In this document: in pieces, positions 43,668-52,653 of the stretch
How positions within the stretch are numbered: position 1 is the first letter of the stretch
Layout: every line of letters begins with the position of its first letter
Source: Polyangiaceae bacterium
Lineage (GTDB): Bacteria; Myxococcota_A; Polyangia; Polyangiales; Polyangiaceae
Direction of reading: 5' to 3'
NCBI GenBank assembly: GCA_041389725.1
Contig: JAWKRG010000008.1
Span: 62,001 to 126,000, forward strand
DNA: 64,000 nucleotides
Made by a program: the position numbers and the translations under genes
Notes under the pieces: model-generated
Told to the model about the DNA's origin: nothing
The model's input: the letters and a program-made list of their open reading frames with translations, nothing else
The model's database searches: none

Positions 43668-46484
43668 CTAGAGCTGCACCGAACGCAGGCGGAGCGCGTT
43701 GCTGATCACCGACACGGAGCTCAGGCTCATCGCCGCGGCTGCGAGCATTGGGCTGAGCAACACGCCGAAGAAGGGGTAGAGCACGCCTGCTGCGACAGGT
43801 ACGCCGAGGCTGTTATAGGCAAAGGCGAAGAAGAGGTTCTGACGGATGTTGCGCATCGTACGCCGAGACAGGCGACGCGCGCGCAGGATGCCGCGAAGGT
43901 CGCCCTTGACGAGGGTGATGTCGGCGCTCTCCATTGCCACGTCGGTGCCAGTGCCCATGGCAATCCCGACGTCGGCGCGCGCCAGCGCGGGTGCATCGTT
44001 GATCCCGTCGCCGGCCATCGCCACGACCCGGCCTTTGGCCTGTAGCGCTTTCACGTGGGTTTCCTTGGCGTCGGGCAAGACACCGGCCACGTAGTCCGCG
44101 ATGCCTAGTTCCTTGGCGACTGACCGCGCCGTCGCTTCGTCATCTCCGGTCAGCATCACGATCTCGAGTCCTTCGTCGCGAAGGGTGCGCAGCGCTTCGG
44201 GAGTCGTCGCCTTGATTGGATCGGCGACGGCGAGCAGTCCCTGGAGCGCGCCATCCACCGCCAGAAACACCACAGTTCGGGCCTGTTCGCGCAGTTCGCG
44301 CGCTTGCTTGGCGAAGACGCCCAGGTCGACGCCCGCGTCGGTCATCAGCTCATGATTGCCCAAGATCACGCGCCGCGGGCCTAGCTCGGCGCGAACGCCT
44401 TTGCCCGGAATGGCTTCGAACTTTTCCGCGGTCTCGAGGCTGACCCCTTTGCCCTCGGCGGCACGAAGGATGGCTGCGGCCAGGGGATGCTCGCTGCCTC
44501 GTTCCACGCTGGCGGCGAGTTGCAGCACGGTGGTCTCGTTCGTGTCGGGCGTGGACTGCACGGCGACGAGCTCTGGGTGGCCCTCAGTCAAGGTGCCGGT
44601 CTTGTCCAGGACCAGGGTGGTCACGTTCCCAAGGCGTTCGATGGCCTCGGCGTTCTTGAACAGCACGCCCATGGACGCGCCACGACCACTGGCGACCATG
44701 ATCGACATCGGAGTGGCCAGACCCAGCGCGCAGGGACAAGCGATGATCAACACCGCGACTGCGTTGATCAAGGCGTAGGCCATCGCAGGCGCCGGGCCGA
44801 ACACGCTCCACAGCACGAAAGTGAGCACCGCGCTTGCGACCACCGTGGGCACGAAGTACGCGCTGACCACGTCCGCCAGGCGCTGGACGTTGGCTCGGGA
44901 GCGTTGGGCCTCGCTCACCAACGCGACGATGCGGGCCAACAGCGTGTCTGCGCCCACGCGCTCTGCCTTCATCAACAACGTGCCTTTGCCATTGAGCGTG
45001 GCCCCGACGACCGCGTCCCCGGGGCGCTTGAGCACGGGCGTTGGCTCGCCGCTGATCATCGATTCGTCGACGCGGCTCTCGCCTTCGAGCACCTGGCCGT
45101 CGACGGGCACCTTTTCGCCAGGGCGAACGCGGAGGGTGTCGCCCACTCGCACCTGGGCGAGGCTGACGTCCCGTTCGCCGCCATCGGCGTCGACGCGTCG
45201 TGCGCTTGGGGCGGCCAGGCCCAGCAGCGCCTTGAGCGCGGAGCTGGTTTGCGCGCGTGCACGCAGTTCGAGCACCTGGCCCAGCAGCACCAGAGTGACG
45301 ATGGTGGCCGCTGCTTCGAAGTAGACCGCAACGGTGCCGTCATGCGCATGGAACGAGGACGGAAACAGACTCGGCGCGAGTGTCGCCACGACGCTGAAGC
45401 CGAAGGCCACCACGACGCCGAGGCCGATCAGCGTGAACATGTTGGGGCTCTTGTGCTTCACCGACTGAACGGCGCGCTGGAAGAAGGGCCACGCCGCCCA
45501 GGTGCACACGGGCAAAGCGAGGACGAGCTCGAGCATGCCGCGACTGCCCGCGGGCAAGAGCTGGGAAACAGGGCGGCTCGGCAGCATGTCCAGCATGACC
45601 AGGGCCACGAGGGGAGCGGACAGCACCGCCGCCACGACGAATCGTCGCGTCATGTCGCGGAGTTCAGGGTTGTCTTCTTCGAGGCTCACGCTCCGCGCTT
45701 CGAGCGCCATGCCGCAGTCGGGGCAGTTGCCGGGCTCTGCGCTCAGGACCTCCGGATGCATCGGGCAGATCCATTCGGTCTTGATCGTGACCTCGGCGAC
45801 GTTCGCTGGCTCGAGCGCCATGCCGCACTTCGGACACGCAGCGGGCCCGAGGCTCTCGACCTCGGGACACATGGGGCAGATGTAGCGACGAGCTCGCTCC
45901 TCGGCGGACGGAGGAGCCTTGGGCTCGGTGGACTTGTGGAGGAACGCGAGTGGGTCTGCGGCGAACTTGTTCTTGCAGCCGGCGCAACAGAACCGATAGG
46001 TGACGTCGTCGTGAACGAAGTGATGAGGCCCGTCGGGTTTGACGGTCATGCCGCAGACGGGGTCGATGAAGGTTTCGGCTGGGGCCGAAGGAGCCTTGGG
46101 CTCGGTGGACTTGTGGAGGAACGTGAGTGGGTCTGCGGCGAACTTGTTTTTGCAGCCGGCGCAACAGAAGCGATAGGTGACGTCGTCGTGAACGAAGTGA
46201 TGAGGCCCGTCGGGTTTGACGGTCATGCCGCAAACGGGGTCGATGAAGGTTTCGGCTTGGTCCTGGGGAGCTTTGGGCTCGGTGGACTTGTGGAGGAACG
46301 TGAGTGGGTCTGCGGCGAACTTGCTTTTGCAGCCAGCGCAGCAGAAGCGATAGGTGACGTCGTCGTGAACGAAGTGGTGGGGCCCGTCGGGTTTGACGGT
46401 CATGCCGCAGACGGGGTCGATGAAGGTTTCGGTCGCGGCGGGCTCGTGATGGCAACAATGGCTGCTTGTGGTGGGCTCGGACAT
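43668..46484 (-). CDS. Heavy-metal (copper) P-type ATPase with three YHS and two Cys-rich modules
   Basis: The 938-residue P1B-type pump has IIACPCALGLATPMS (CPC metal site), LDKTGTLTEG, the GSEHPLAAAIL HP site and GDGINDAPAL. In place of HMA domains the N-terminus has a His/Cys patch (SSHCCHHE), three 59-residue YHS repeats (about 19-195) with VCGMTVKPDG and YRFCCAGCK, and two heavy-metal-binding modules (CPMCPEVE...CPKCGM and CPMHPEVL...CPDCGM). CPC and the adjacent CsoR gene favour Cu(I) export. It starts 1 nt after the csoR stop, so they form an operon. Confidence 0.92.
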   Translation of the reverse strand: MSEPTTSSHCCHHEPAATETFIDPVCGMTVKPDGPHHFVHDDVTYRFCCAGCKSKFAADPLTFLHKSTEPKAPQDQAETFIDPVCGMTVKPDGPHHFVHDDVTYRFCCAGCKNKFAADPLTFLHKSTEPKAPSAPAETFIDPVCGMTVKPDGPHHFVHDDVTYRFCCAGCKNKFAADPLAFLHKSTEPKAPPSAEERARRYICPMCPEVESLGPAACPKCGMALEPANVAEVTIKTEWICPMHPEVLSAEPGNCPDCGMALEARSVSLEEDNPELRDMTRRFVVAAVLSAPLVALVMLDMLPSRPVSQLLPAGSRGMLELVLALPVCTWAAWPFFQRAVQSVKHKSPNMFTLIGLGVVVAFGFSVVATLAPSLFPSSFHAHDGTVAVYFEAAATIVTLVLLGQVLELRARAQTSSALKALLGLAAPSARRVDADGGERDVSLAQVRVGDTLRVRPGEKVPVDGQVLEGESRVDESMISGEPTPVLKRPGDAVVGATLNGKGTLLMKAERVGADTLLARIVALVSEAQRSRANVQRLADVVSAYFVPTVVASAVLTFVLWSVFGPAPAMAYALINAVAVLIIACPCALGLATPMSIMVASGRGASMGVLFKNAEAIERLGNVTTLVLDKTGTLTEGHPELVAVQSTPDTNETTVLQLAASVERGSEHPLAAAILRAAEGKGVSLETAEKFEAIPGKGVRAELGPRRVILGNHELMTDAGVDLGVFAKQARELREQARTVVFLAVDGALQGLLAVADPIKATTPEALRTLRDEGLEIVMLTGDDEATARSVAKELGIADYVAGVLPDAKETHVKALQAKGRVVAMAGDGINDAPALARADVGIAMGTGTDVAMESADITLVKGDLRGILRARRLSRRTMRNIRQNLFFAFAYNSLGVPVAAGVLYPFFGVLLSPMLAAAAMSLSSVSVISNALRLRSVQL
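45900..46430 (-). repeat. Three 177-bp tandem repeats inside the copper ATPase gene
   Basis: The YHS-encoding units (about 46430-46254, 46253-46077 and 46076-45900) differ at only a few bases, mostly in the linker (APQDQA, APSAPA, APPSAE). The near identity at third positions implies recent duplication or ongoing gene conversion. Confidence 0.9.
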
Positions 46485-46485
46485 G

Positions 46486-46764
46486 TCAACCTCGACAACT
46501 CTTCTCGAAGATTCGGATCAACTCGTCGATCTTGGCCTTGCGGTCCTTGGCGTCCTTGCTCTGAAAGGCGCCCGTGACGCAGGTCTGGATGTGTGACTCC
46601 AGGAGGAGTTGGCTGACTTTCGCCAAAGCCGCACGGGCGGCCGCGATCTGCATCAGCACGTCGACGCAGTAGCGGTCGTCGTCGACCATGCGCTGAATGC
46701 CCGCTACTTGACCCGCGATTCGACTGAGTCGCGCCTGGGCGGCGGTTTTGGTTTCGCTTTGCAT
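46486..46764 (-). CDS. csoR: CsoR-family copper-sensing repressor
   Basis: The 92-residue protein is a DUF156/CsoR four-helix regulator. The Cu(I) ligands are present as C33 (RYCVDVL), H58 and C62 (ESHIQTCV), the C-H-C set that separates CsoR from formaldehyde-sensing FrmR. It begins 10 bp from a palindrome typical of CsoR operators and is followed by the copper ATPase gene. Cu(I) binding should release the DNA and induce both genes. Confidence 0.93.
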   Translation of the reverse strand: MQSETKTAAQARLSRIAGQVAGIQRMVDDDRYCVDVLMQIAAARAALAKVSQLLLESHIQTCVTGAFQSKDAKDRKAKIDELIRIFEKSCRG

Positions 46765-46773
46765 GGGTACCCT

Positions 46774-46791
46774 ATACCCCCTAAGGGGTAT
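46774..46791. promoter_or_regulatory. CsoR-type operator
   Basis: ATACCCC-CTAA-GGGGTAT is a perfect 7-bp inverted repeat 10 bp upstream of the csoR start. It agrees with the known TACCCC...GGGGTA operators of CsoR-family regulators, so autoregulation is likely. Confidence 0.85.
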
Positions 46792-46954
46792 GCGCGGAGC
46801 CGACCCGTGTCAATGCCGGCTCGGGCGATTCGGTGACCGCGTATCGCCGCCGGGGAGCGCGGACGGCGCGTTCTTAAGGCGGCTTTTCGATGCGGGTGAG
46901 ATGCCCTCGTCTAGTTTGAGTCGTGCTTTTTCAGCTTTGGAAGGAGACACCATC

Positions 46955-47500
46955 ATGAAACACCTCTGGCTGCTCATTGGGTTCGCGACGATCGGGACTG
47001 CCTGCGGCTCCTCCGAGGATTCGGCTTTGGGCGGCAGCTCTGGCGCTGGCGGGTCAGGGGGATCCGCCGCGGGCGCCGGTGGCGTCGCAGGGCAGGGTGC
47101 CGCGAGTGGCGCTGGGGGCAGCGCGGGGCTGGCCACTGGCGGCACCGCAGGAAAGGGCGGCGCGATTGGGAGCGGGGGCAATGGCGGCACGCAGTCTTGC
47201 GCGCAGCTGGAGGCGGACTACGCCTCGGCTCTGGCGCAGGCCAAGCAGTGCGACCCCACGTCGCTGCAATGCACTCAGACCGTGGACAGCCAGCTCGCGT
47301 GCCCGTGTCCTACCTTCGCCAATCCGGCGCAGAAGGAAGCGATGCAGAAGCTCGCAGCACTCAGCCAGAAGTGGAGCGGCGCAAACTGCGGCGCTGGCGT
47401 CAGCTGCCCGTTGGTGCCCTGCGGCAACCCTGCCTCCGCAAGCTGCGAGGTCGGAGGGAATGCGGCTGCTTCTTGCAGCGACGCCCCCGGATCGCGCTGA
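46955..47500 (+). CDS. Tethered lipoprotein with Cys-rich end
   Basis: The ATG at 46955, after AAGGAG, gives 181 residues. The signal peptide ends in TIGTAC (Cys18) and a Gly/Ala/Ser linker follows (about 25-80). The C-terminal domain has eight or more Cys (CAQLEADYASALAQAKQC, SLQCTQTVDSQLACPCP, NCGAGVSCPLVPCG). No family was recognised. It is divergent from csoR, and a link to copper is not shown; the Cys could bind metal or form disulfides. Confidence 0.75.
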   Translation: MKHLWLLIGFATIGTACGSSEDSALGGSSGAGGSGGSAAGAGGVAGQGAASGAGGSAGLATGGTAGKGGAIGSGGNGGTQSCAQLEADYASALAQAKQCDPTSLQCTQTVDSQLACPCPTFANPAQKEAMQKLAALSQKWSGANCGAGVSCPLVPCGNPASASCEVGGNAAASCSDAPGSR

Positions 47501-47505
47501 CGACT

Positions 47506-47940
47506 TCAGATCGGGCAGGGGGCCTTGGTGCAGACACACTTGTTGGTGATGCAGCTGAACCCGCTGTTGCACCCGCCGCACACCAGCGTCTTGCCGCAAC
47601 CGTTGGGTAGCGCGCCGCATGCGGAGCCGCACGTACGCGGCACGCAAGCGTCCAATCCGGAATCGGCGGGCGCGGCGTCGTCTCCCGAGTCAGCCGTGGC
47701 GTCGGCGTCACCTTCCTCGGCCGCGCCGTCCGACGAGGGTGCTCCGTCGCCAGCATCGGACTGATGGCCGGTGCTTCCGCCGCCGCCTGTTTCTGGTGCC
47801 GCATCTGCGGAGAACCCGCCGGCTGCGCCGGATGCGCCAAGGACGGAGTCTTCTTTTCCGTCCGCGAATCCGTCCAGAGACCGCAAGGAACAACCGACGA
47901 ACAGGCAAGTGATGCAAGCGGTGGTCAGGGGATTGCGCAT
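47506..47940 (-). CDS. Small Cys-rich lipoprotein
   Basis: The 144-residue product has lipobox LFVGC (Cys17), then an acidic Asp/Ala/Gly linker (about 45-95) rather than the Gly/Ser type of its neighbours. A 48-residue Cys-rich domain follows with ten Cys (CVPRTCGSACGALPNGCG, LVCGGCNSGFSC, NKCVCTKAPC). This looks like a compact disulfide-knotted module seen in many myxobacterial surface proteins; the name is not known to me. It converges on the gene ending at 47500. Confidence 0.72.
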   Translation of the reverse strand: MRNPLTTACITCLFVGCSLRSLDGFADGKEDSVLGASGAAGGFSADAAPETGGGGSTGHQSDAGDGAPSSDGAAEEGDADATADSGDDAAPADSGLDACVPRTCGSACGALPNGCGKTLVCGGCNSGFSCITNKCVCTKAPCPI

Positions 47941-48081
47941 GCTCTTCTCCTCCCCACCACCCTGAGCTGGAAAGCGCTCAAACGCGCCTGAAACGTACCG
48001 GAAACCCAGGCGCTGCCAAGCACCCCGGATCTTAAGCGCTTTGCACTTCGCGCTTCTTCCGGGAAGATTGAAGCCGGGCGC

Positions 48082-50751
48082 ATGGCTGTACCGTTGGTCG
48101 GACGCGAGGCAGAGCTAGCAACGCTCTCCCGGACGTTGGCGGAGCGGAGGACGGCCGTGCTCGTGGGTCCGCCCGGAGTGGGCAAGACGCGACTGGCGAT
48201 CGAACACTGCCAGCGCGCTAGCAGGGATTTTCGTCTGGTTGCGCTACGCGAGTGCACGAGCGTGGCGGAAGTCTACGACGCGATCGCGAGATACTTCGGT
48301 GCTGCACCCAGGTTCGACGAAGACTTGGTGGAGCTGGCTCAGCTGATCGCAGGCAGCGGCGTTGGCGCATTGATCCTAGACGACGCAGATGCCTTCGGCG
48401 CCCCTTTGGCCGAGGCGATCGAGCAGTGGTTGTCCGCGGACGACGAGCTGCAGGTGCTGTTGACCGCGCGCCGGCGATTGTCCTCCTCATTCGAAGCCAT
48501 CGCGGTTCAACCGCTGACCAGGCCGAGCTCGGTGGCGGACGCTCGTGAAAGTCCGGCCTACGAACTGTTTCTTCGGCATGCCTCCGAGATTCGCCTTGGC
48601 TACTCGCCCACCGACGCCGACCAGGTCGCCCTGGTAGAGCTGGTGAACGCTCTCGACGGGCTTCCCCTTGCGCTGGAGTTGGCAGCAGCGCGAATGGGCG
48701 TCCTGGGGCCGCGGCAGATCTTGGAGCGGGTCACACGACGCTTCGAGTTGCTCGATTCCAGTTTGGCGTCCGGCCTCGAGCGGACCTTGGCTTGGGCATG
48801 GCAGCTACTCGACGTCGCCGAGGCCAAGGCCCTCGCCCAATGCTCGGTGTTTCGTGGTGGTTTCGATTTGGACGCCGCGGAGGCGGTGCTGGAGTTGCCG
48901 ACGGGCGCGCGGCCCGTGATGGATGTGCTGGAACTCCTGCGCCAACAGTCCCTGCTGCTGACCTCGGTGCATCCCGAGACGGGAGACCTGCGGTTCGGCA
49001 TGCTGCACACGGTGTCCGACTACGCAGCGGAGCGTCTCGATGACGTGGACCAGGTTCGCCGGCGGCATGCCGAGCACTACCTGGTGCGCGCCGCCCGGGG
49101 CAGCGATGTTCTCCCGGAGCGAGAGAACCTCCTGGCAGTGCACCGCTTTGGCCTCGAGAGCGAGGAGCCGGAGGTGCGCTCCTTTGCGCTCGATGCGGCG
49201 CTGGCTCTGGAGCCCGCCTTCGCGAGCTTGGGTTCCATGCGCCTATTCGCTTCGCTGCTGCGCGAGGCGCTACCCACGGCGCGTTCGGTGCGCAAACGCG
49301 CGCTGGGCAGGATGGCGCTGGCGCAAGCCGAGCTGCAGCTGGGGTCGCTCGCGCAAGCGGAGCGCAGCGCCACGCTTGCGGAAGCCGACGCGCAAGAAAT
49401 TGGCGACGCGCGGCTGCGGGGGCGGGCGTGCTGTGAGCTGGGACGTGTGCGCCGTGCGCAAGCGCGGTTCGACGAGTCCGAGCGCCTATTCGAGGCCGCT
49501 GCCACGGATGCCCAACGAGAAGAAGACCACGGGTTCCTGGCGCGGGCCTTGCTCAACTTGGTCGCGTGTCGCATGGAACAGGGCCGCTACGAGGAGGTCG
49601 AAGCCACGCTGCGAGAGGCCCTTGCTCTGTTCGAGGCGGCGGGTGACGAGAGAGGGCTCGCGTTGTGTTGGGCGCACCGAGGCGAGTTGGCGGAGAATCG
49701 AGGGCACTTGGAAGCCGCGCGGCGCGACTTGTCGGCGGCTCGGGATGCGGCACGGCAGCAGGGGCTCACGATCTTCGAGTGCATCGCAGACGTGCGGCTG
49801 GCCGCCATCGCCCACGAACAGGGAGAAGGTCGCGAGGCACAAGCGCTGATCGCACGCGCCATGGACCTGCACGCACAGTATGGCGCTTCCGCGTGGCACT
49901 GCATCGTGTTCGGGCAGCGAGCGCGGCTCCACCACGCAGCTGGCAAGTACCAAGAGGCGGCCGAGGACTACGAGCTAGCCGTATCCTTGGCGAAGCGCAG
50001 CGGACTCGAAGCGCTCGAGGCCGTGCTGCGCGCCGCTTTGGCGGCGTTGCTCGCGGAGTGTGGTCAGCTGGGGGCCAGTGAGCGGCAGGGGGCGGGTACG
50101 GTGGAGTTCCTGGAGCGAGCGGGCGCGCGGCTCGACGCTCGCGCGGCCAAGGCCTACGCCTTGTGCCTGGATGTCGCGCGCGTTCGACGTAGCGCCGAGG
50201 CTGGTGACAATGCCGCGGCGGCCGCTCGGCTGAGCCGCGTTCATGCGGCGCGGGACGACCTGGCGGTCGGCCCCACGTCGACGGAGATCCGCTTTGCGCT
50301 CGCATGTCTCGACCGAGTCATCGATGCTGCAAACCTGGGCGCGCCTGGGGAGGGTCGGTCCTTGGAGCAAGCGGCGCATCGCGCGCACCCCGACGCACTT
50401 TTGATCGGGCCGGATGCGTTCTGGTTCCGAGCGCCCGGGGCGGAGCGAGCGGACTTGCAGCGGCGAACGCCCCTGCGACTGGTTCTGGGCGCGCTGGTGC
50501 AAGCTCGGGAGCAGAGCCCAGGGCGCGCCCTGGCCGTTGCCGAGTTGCTCGCTCGCGGCTGGCCGGGCGAACGAGTTCTGCGGCGGGCTGGCGCCAGCCG
50601 CGTGTACAACGCCCTGAGCACGTTGCGGGATCTGGGCCTGCGTAGCGCGCTGAAGCGAGATGGGGAGGGCTACTTGTTGGATCCGGAGCTGCCTCTCTGC
50701 CGCGTGCCGGAGCCCGAAGGATCAGGGTCGAGCGACTTAAGCTCGGTTTAA
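48082..50751 (+). CDS. Large transcriptional regulator: NTPase + TPR + winged helix
   Basis: The 889-residue protein begins VGREAELATLSRTLAERR and a Walker A GPPGVGKT (about 34-41), with ALILDDAD as a Walker B-like strand, as in AfsR/SARP- and MalT-type STAND ATPases. TPR-like helices fill about 360-720 (for example LGRVRRAQARFDESERLFEAA). The last 110 residues (RRTPLRLVLGALVQARE, VYNALSTLRDLGLRSALKR, GYLLDP) look like an OmpR-type winged helix at the C-terminus. It should integrate a signal by ATP-dependent assembly. The target is unknown; it stands alone before the IgGFc-like lipoprotein. Confidence 0.82.
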   Translation: MAVPLVGREAELATLSRTLAERRTAVLVGPPGVGKTRLAIEHCQRASRDFRLVALRECTSVAEVYDAIARYFGAAPRFDEDLVELAQLIAGSGVGALILDDADAFGAPLAEAIEQWLSADDELQVLLTARRRLSSSFEAIAVQPLTRPSSVADARESPAYELFLRHASEIRLGYSPTDADQVALVELVNALDGLPLALELAAARMGVLGPRQILERVTRRFELLDSSLASGLERTLAWAWQLLDVAEAKALAQCSVFRGGFDLDAAEAVLELPTGARPVMDVLELLRQQSLLLTSVHPETGDLRFGMLHTVSDYAAERLDDVDQVRRRHAEHYLVRAARGSDVLPERENLLAVHRFGLESEEPEVRSFALDAALALEPAFASLGSMRLFASLLREALPTARSVRKRALGRMALAQAELQLGSLAQAERSATLAEADAQEIGDARLRGRACCELGRVRRAQARFDESERLFEAAATDAQREEDHGFLARALLNLVACRMEQGRYEEVEATLREALALFEAAGDERGLALCWAHRGELAENRGHLEAARRDLSAARDAARQQGLTIFECIADVRLAAIAHEQGEGREAQALIARAMDLHAQYGASAWHCIVFGQRARLHHAAGKYQEAAEDYELAVSLAKRSGLEALEAVLRAALAALLAECGQLGASERQGAGTVEFLERAGARLDARAAKAYALCLDVARVRRSAEAGDNAAAAARLSRVHAARDDLAVGPTSTEIRFALACLDRVIDAANLGAPGEGRSLEQAAHRAHPDALLIGPDAFWFRAPGAERADLQRRTPLRLVLGALVQAREQSPGRALAVAELLARGWPGERVLRRAGASRVYNALSTLRDLGLRSALKRDGEGYLLDPELPLCRVPEPEGSGSSDLSSV

Positions 50752-50788
50752 GCAGCCTCTCTGCCTGCGGTTTCTCATTCTGTGGGGC

Positions 50789-52591
50789 ATGACTGACCTC
50801 CTCGCGCGGATCCGGGCCTCTTGCCTTCGTTTCGTCTTGGTGCTCGTCGTCGCAGGTTGCTCCGAGGCGGCGGGGATTGGACCGAGCGCTCCGACGCCCG
50901 ATGCCAGCGACGATGCTCCCACGACGGACGCCGGAACGGGCGAAGACGGCGGCCTCATCAATCACGACGGAGGGGCATGCGAACCATCCTGCTCGCCGGA
51001 CTTGCGTCGGGTAGTCGACTGCAAGGGCGACACGTTGGAGCAGTGCGGTGCGGATCGTGGCTGCAGTCCCGAAGCCATCTGCGTTGCGGCATGCGCTGCC
51101 GCGGATGCGCAACACAGCTCCATCGGGTGCGAGTTCTTCACTCACGCGCCCGACCTCTGGTTCAACTCCTGGGGCAGCTGCTACGGGGTCTCCCTCACCA
51201 ACGTCTGGGCATCTCCCGCTGAGCTGAAGGCCGCCTACGGAACCACGTCCCTGGACGTGAAGCAGATTGCGTACGTCCCGAAGATCTCCTCACAAGGAGT
51301 CGAGTATGAACCTCTGCTGGGACCTCTGCCTCCAGGCCAGACCGCCGTGCTGTTCTTAGCGCAGTACAAGAGCGGAGCGTCCGCGCGCACTCCCTGTCCG
51401 CCAGGTGTGAACGTGGCGGTCAGCGATGAAGACGTCGCGCCTCACGAGACCCGCATCGCGACCGCCTTCCGCTTGCAGAGCAGCGTGCCCGCAGTCGCGT
51501 ACAGCTTTGCTCCGATAGGCGCCGAGAACTCGACGGCAGGTGTAGCCAGCGCAATCGCCAGCGCGTCGCTGCTCCTGCCGAGTGCCAGCTGGGGGGACAA
51601 CTACCTGATGATCACACCCGCGGAGCTGTTCTCGACCTCGAAGTATGGCGACATCTATCCCTGGCTTTCGTTCATTGCCCGCGAGGACGACACCGTAGTG
51701 ACCGTCGGCGCGAAGGTGGACGTCGCCTCAGGTCAGGGCGTCGCGGGTATCAAAGCGGGAGCGGTCGGTAGCTACACCCTGCAACGAGGAGAGGTGTTGT
51801 ACTTGTCCAAGGCCATGGGCCTCCTGGGTGGCGCCGTGCAGTCCAGCAAACCAATCGCTCACTTCGCCGGTCACGGACTGCTCGACGGAGATGCCGTGCA
51901 CCAGCAGGTGTTGCCCATTTCCGTTCTAGGCAGTCGCTACCCGCTGGTTCCACCGAGGAGTCGACAAACCGCGAAACCCGATTCGACGCGCTATCGCTTC
52001 GTCGGTGTCGTCGACGGCACGAAGATCGACTTCGAGCCGTCCCGGCCCGCGTTGGCACTGAAGGCAGGGGAGATGGTCGAACTCGACACCACCGAGGCGC
52101 TAGTCGCCAGCAGTCAAGATCTCGACCACCCGTTCTACGTGTTCGAGTACATGCTGAAGGACGCGTCGGGACACAACATCGGCGACGGCGAGTTCTCGTC
52201 GGTGATCCCCGTGGAGCAAGCTCAGTCTCGCTACTCCTTCTTCATGGAGCCGTCGTATCAGAACAGCCACTTGGTGGTGGTTCGCGCGCGCGGAGCAAGT
52301 GGCTTCGACCCTGTGGCGCTGGATTGCCTCTCATCGCCTCTCGCGTTCTCACCGCTGGGGCTGGGCGGGCAGTACGAATTCGCTCGCGTCGACCTGGTGA
52401 CTGCGAACGCGCCTCAAGGGTCCTGCAGCGCCGGGCTGCGTACCCTGAGCGGTGACGGGGGCTTCGTCGGGCGTGCTTGGGGTTGGTCCCAGCTCGGTTT
52501 CGAGAACGGAGTTGGCGTGAGCTACGCGTTTCCGGTTGGGCTCGGGACCAAACCGATCAACAGCGTGGTCGTCCCTCCGGTGCCGCGCTAG
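50789..52591 (+). CDS. IgGFc-binding-protein-like lipoprotein
   Basis: The 600-residue product has lipobox VAGC (Cys24) and an Asp/Thr/Gly linker. A Cys-rich stretch is next (CEPSCSPDLRRVVDC, CGADRGCSPEAICVAAC). The large C-terminal part resembles the IgGFc-binding N-terminal domain: SSVPAVAYSFAPIGAEN, LLLPSASWGDNYLMITPAEL, LSFIAREDDTVVTV, VLYLSKAMGLLGGAVQSS and KPIAHFAGHG. Such proteins are numerous in Myxococcota and are thought to be surface adhesins. The ligand is unknown. It follows the regulator gene on the same strand by 37 bp. Confidence 0.82.
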   Translation: MTDLLARIRASCLRFVLVLVVAGCSEAAGIGPSAPTPDASDDAPTTDAGTGEDGGLINHDGGACEPSCSPDLRRVVDCKGDTLEQCGADRGCSPEAICVAACAAADAQHSSIGCEFFTHAPDLWFNSWGSCYGVSLTNVWASPAELKAAYGTTSLDVKQIAYVPKISSQGVEYEPLLGPLPPGQTAVLFLAQYKSGASARTPCPPGVNVAVSDEDVAPHETRIATAFRLQSSVPAVAYSFAPIGAENSTAGVASAIASASLLLPSASWGDNYLMITPAELFSTSKYGDIYPWLSFIAREDDTVVTVGAKVDVASGQGVAGIKAGAVGSYTLQRGEVLYLSKAMGLLGGAVQSSKPIAHFAGHGLLDGDAVHQQVLPISVLGSRYPLVPPRSRQTAKPDSTRYRFVGVVDGTKIDFEPSRPALALKAGEMVELDTTEALVASSQDLDHPFYVFEYMLKDASGHNIGDGEFSSVIPVEQAQSRYSFFMEPSYQNSHLVVVRARGASGFDPVALDCLSSPLAFSPLGLGGQYEFARVDLVTANAPQGSCSAGLRTLSGDGGFVGRAWGWSQLGFENGVGVSYAFPVGLGTKPINSVVVPPVPR

Positions 52592-52653
52592 TGCGCCAGC
52601 GCTCTGCTCTCTAGCATCGGGTCGTCGTCCGCCCGGGGGCGTCGCACGCGCCG

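Noticed and set aside
44487..46577. A 696-codon open frame on the plus strand
   Set aside because: It lies wholly antisense to the well-supported copper ATPase and csoR region and has no recognisable domain; its length comes from G/C-rich third positions.
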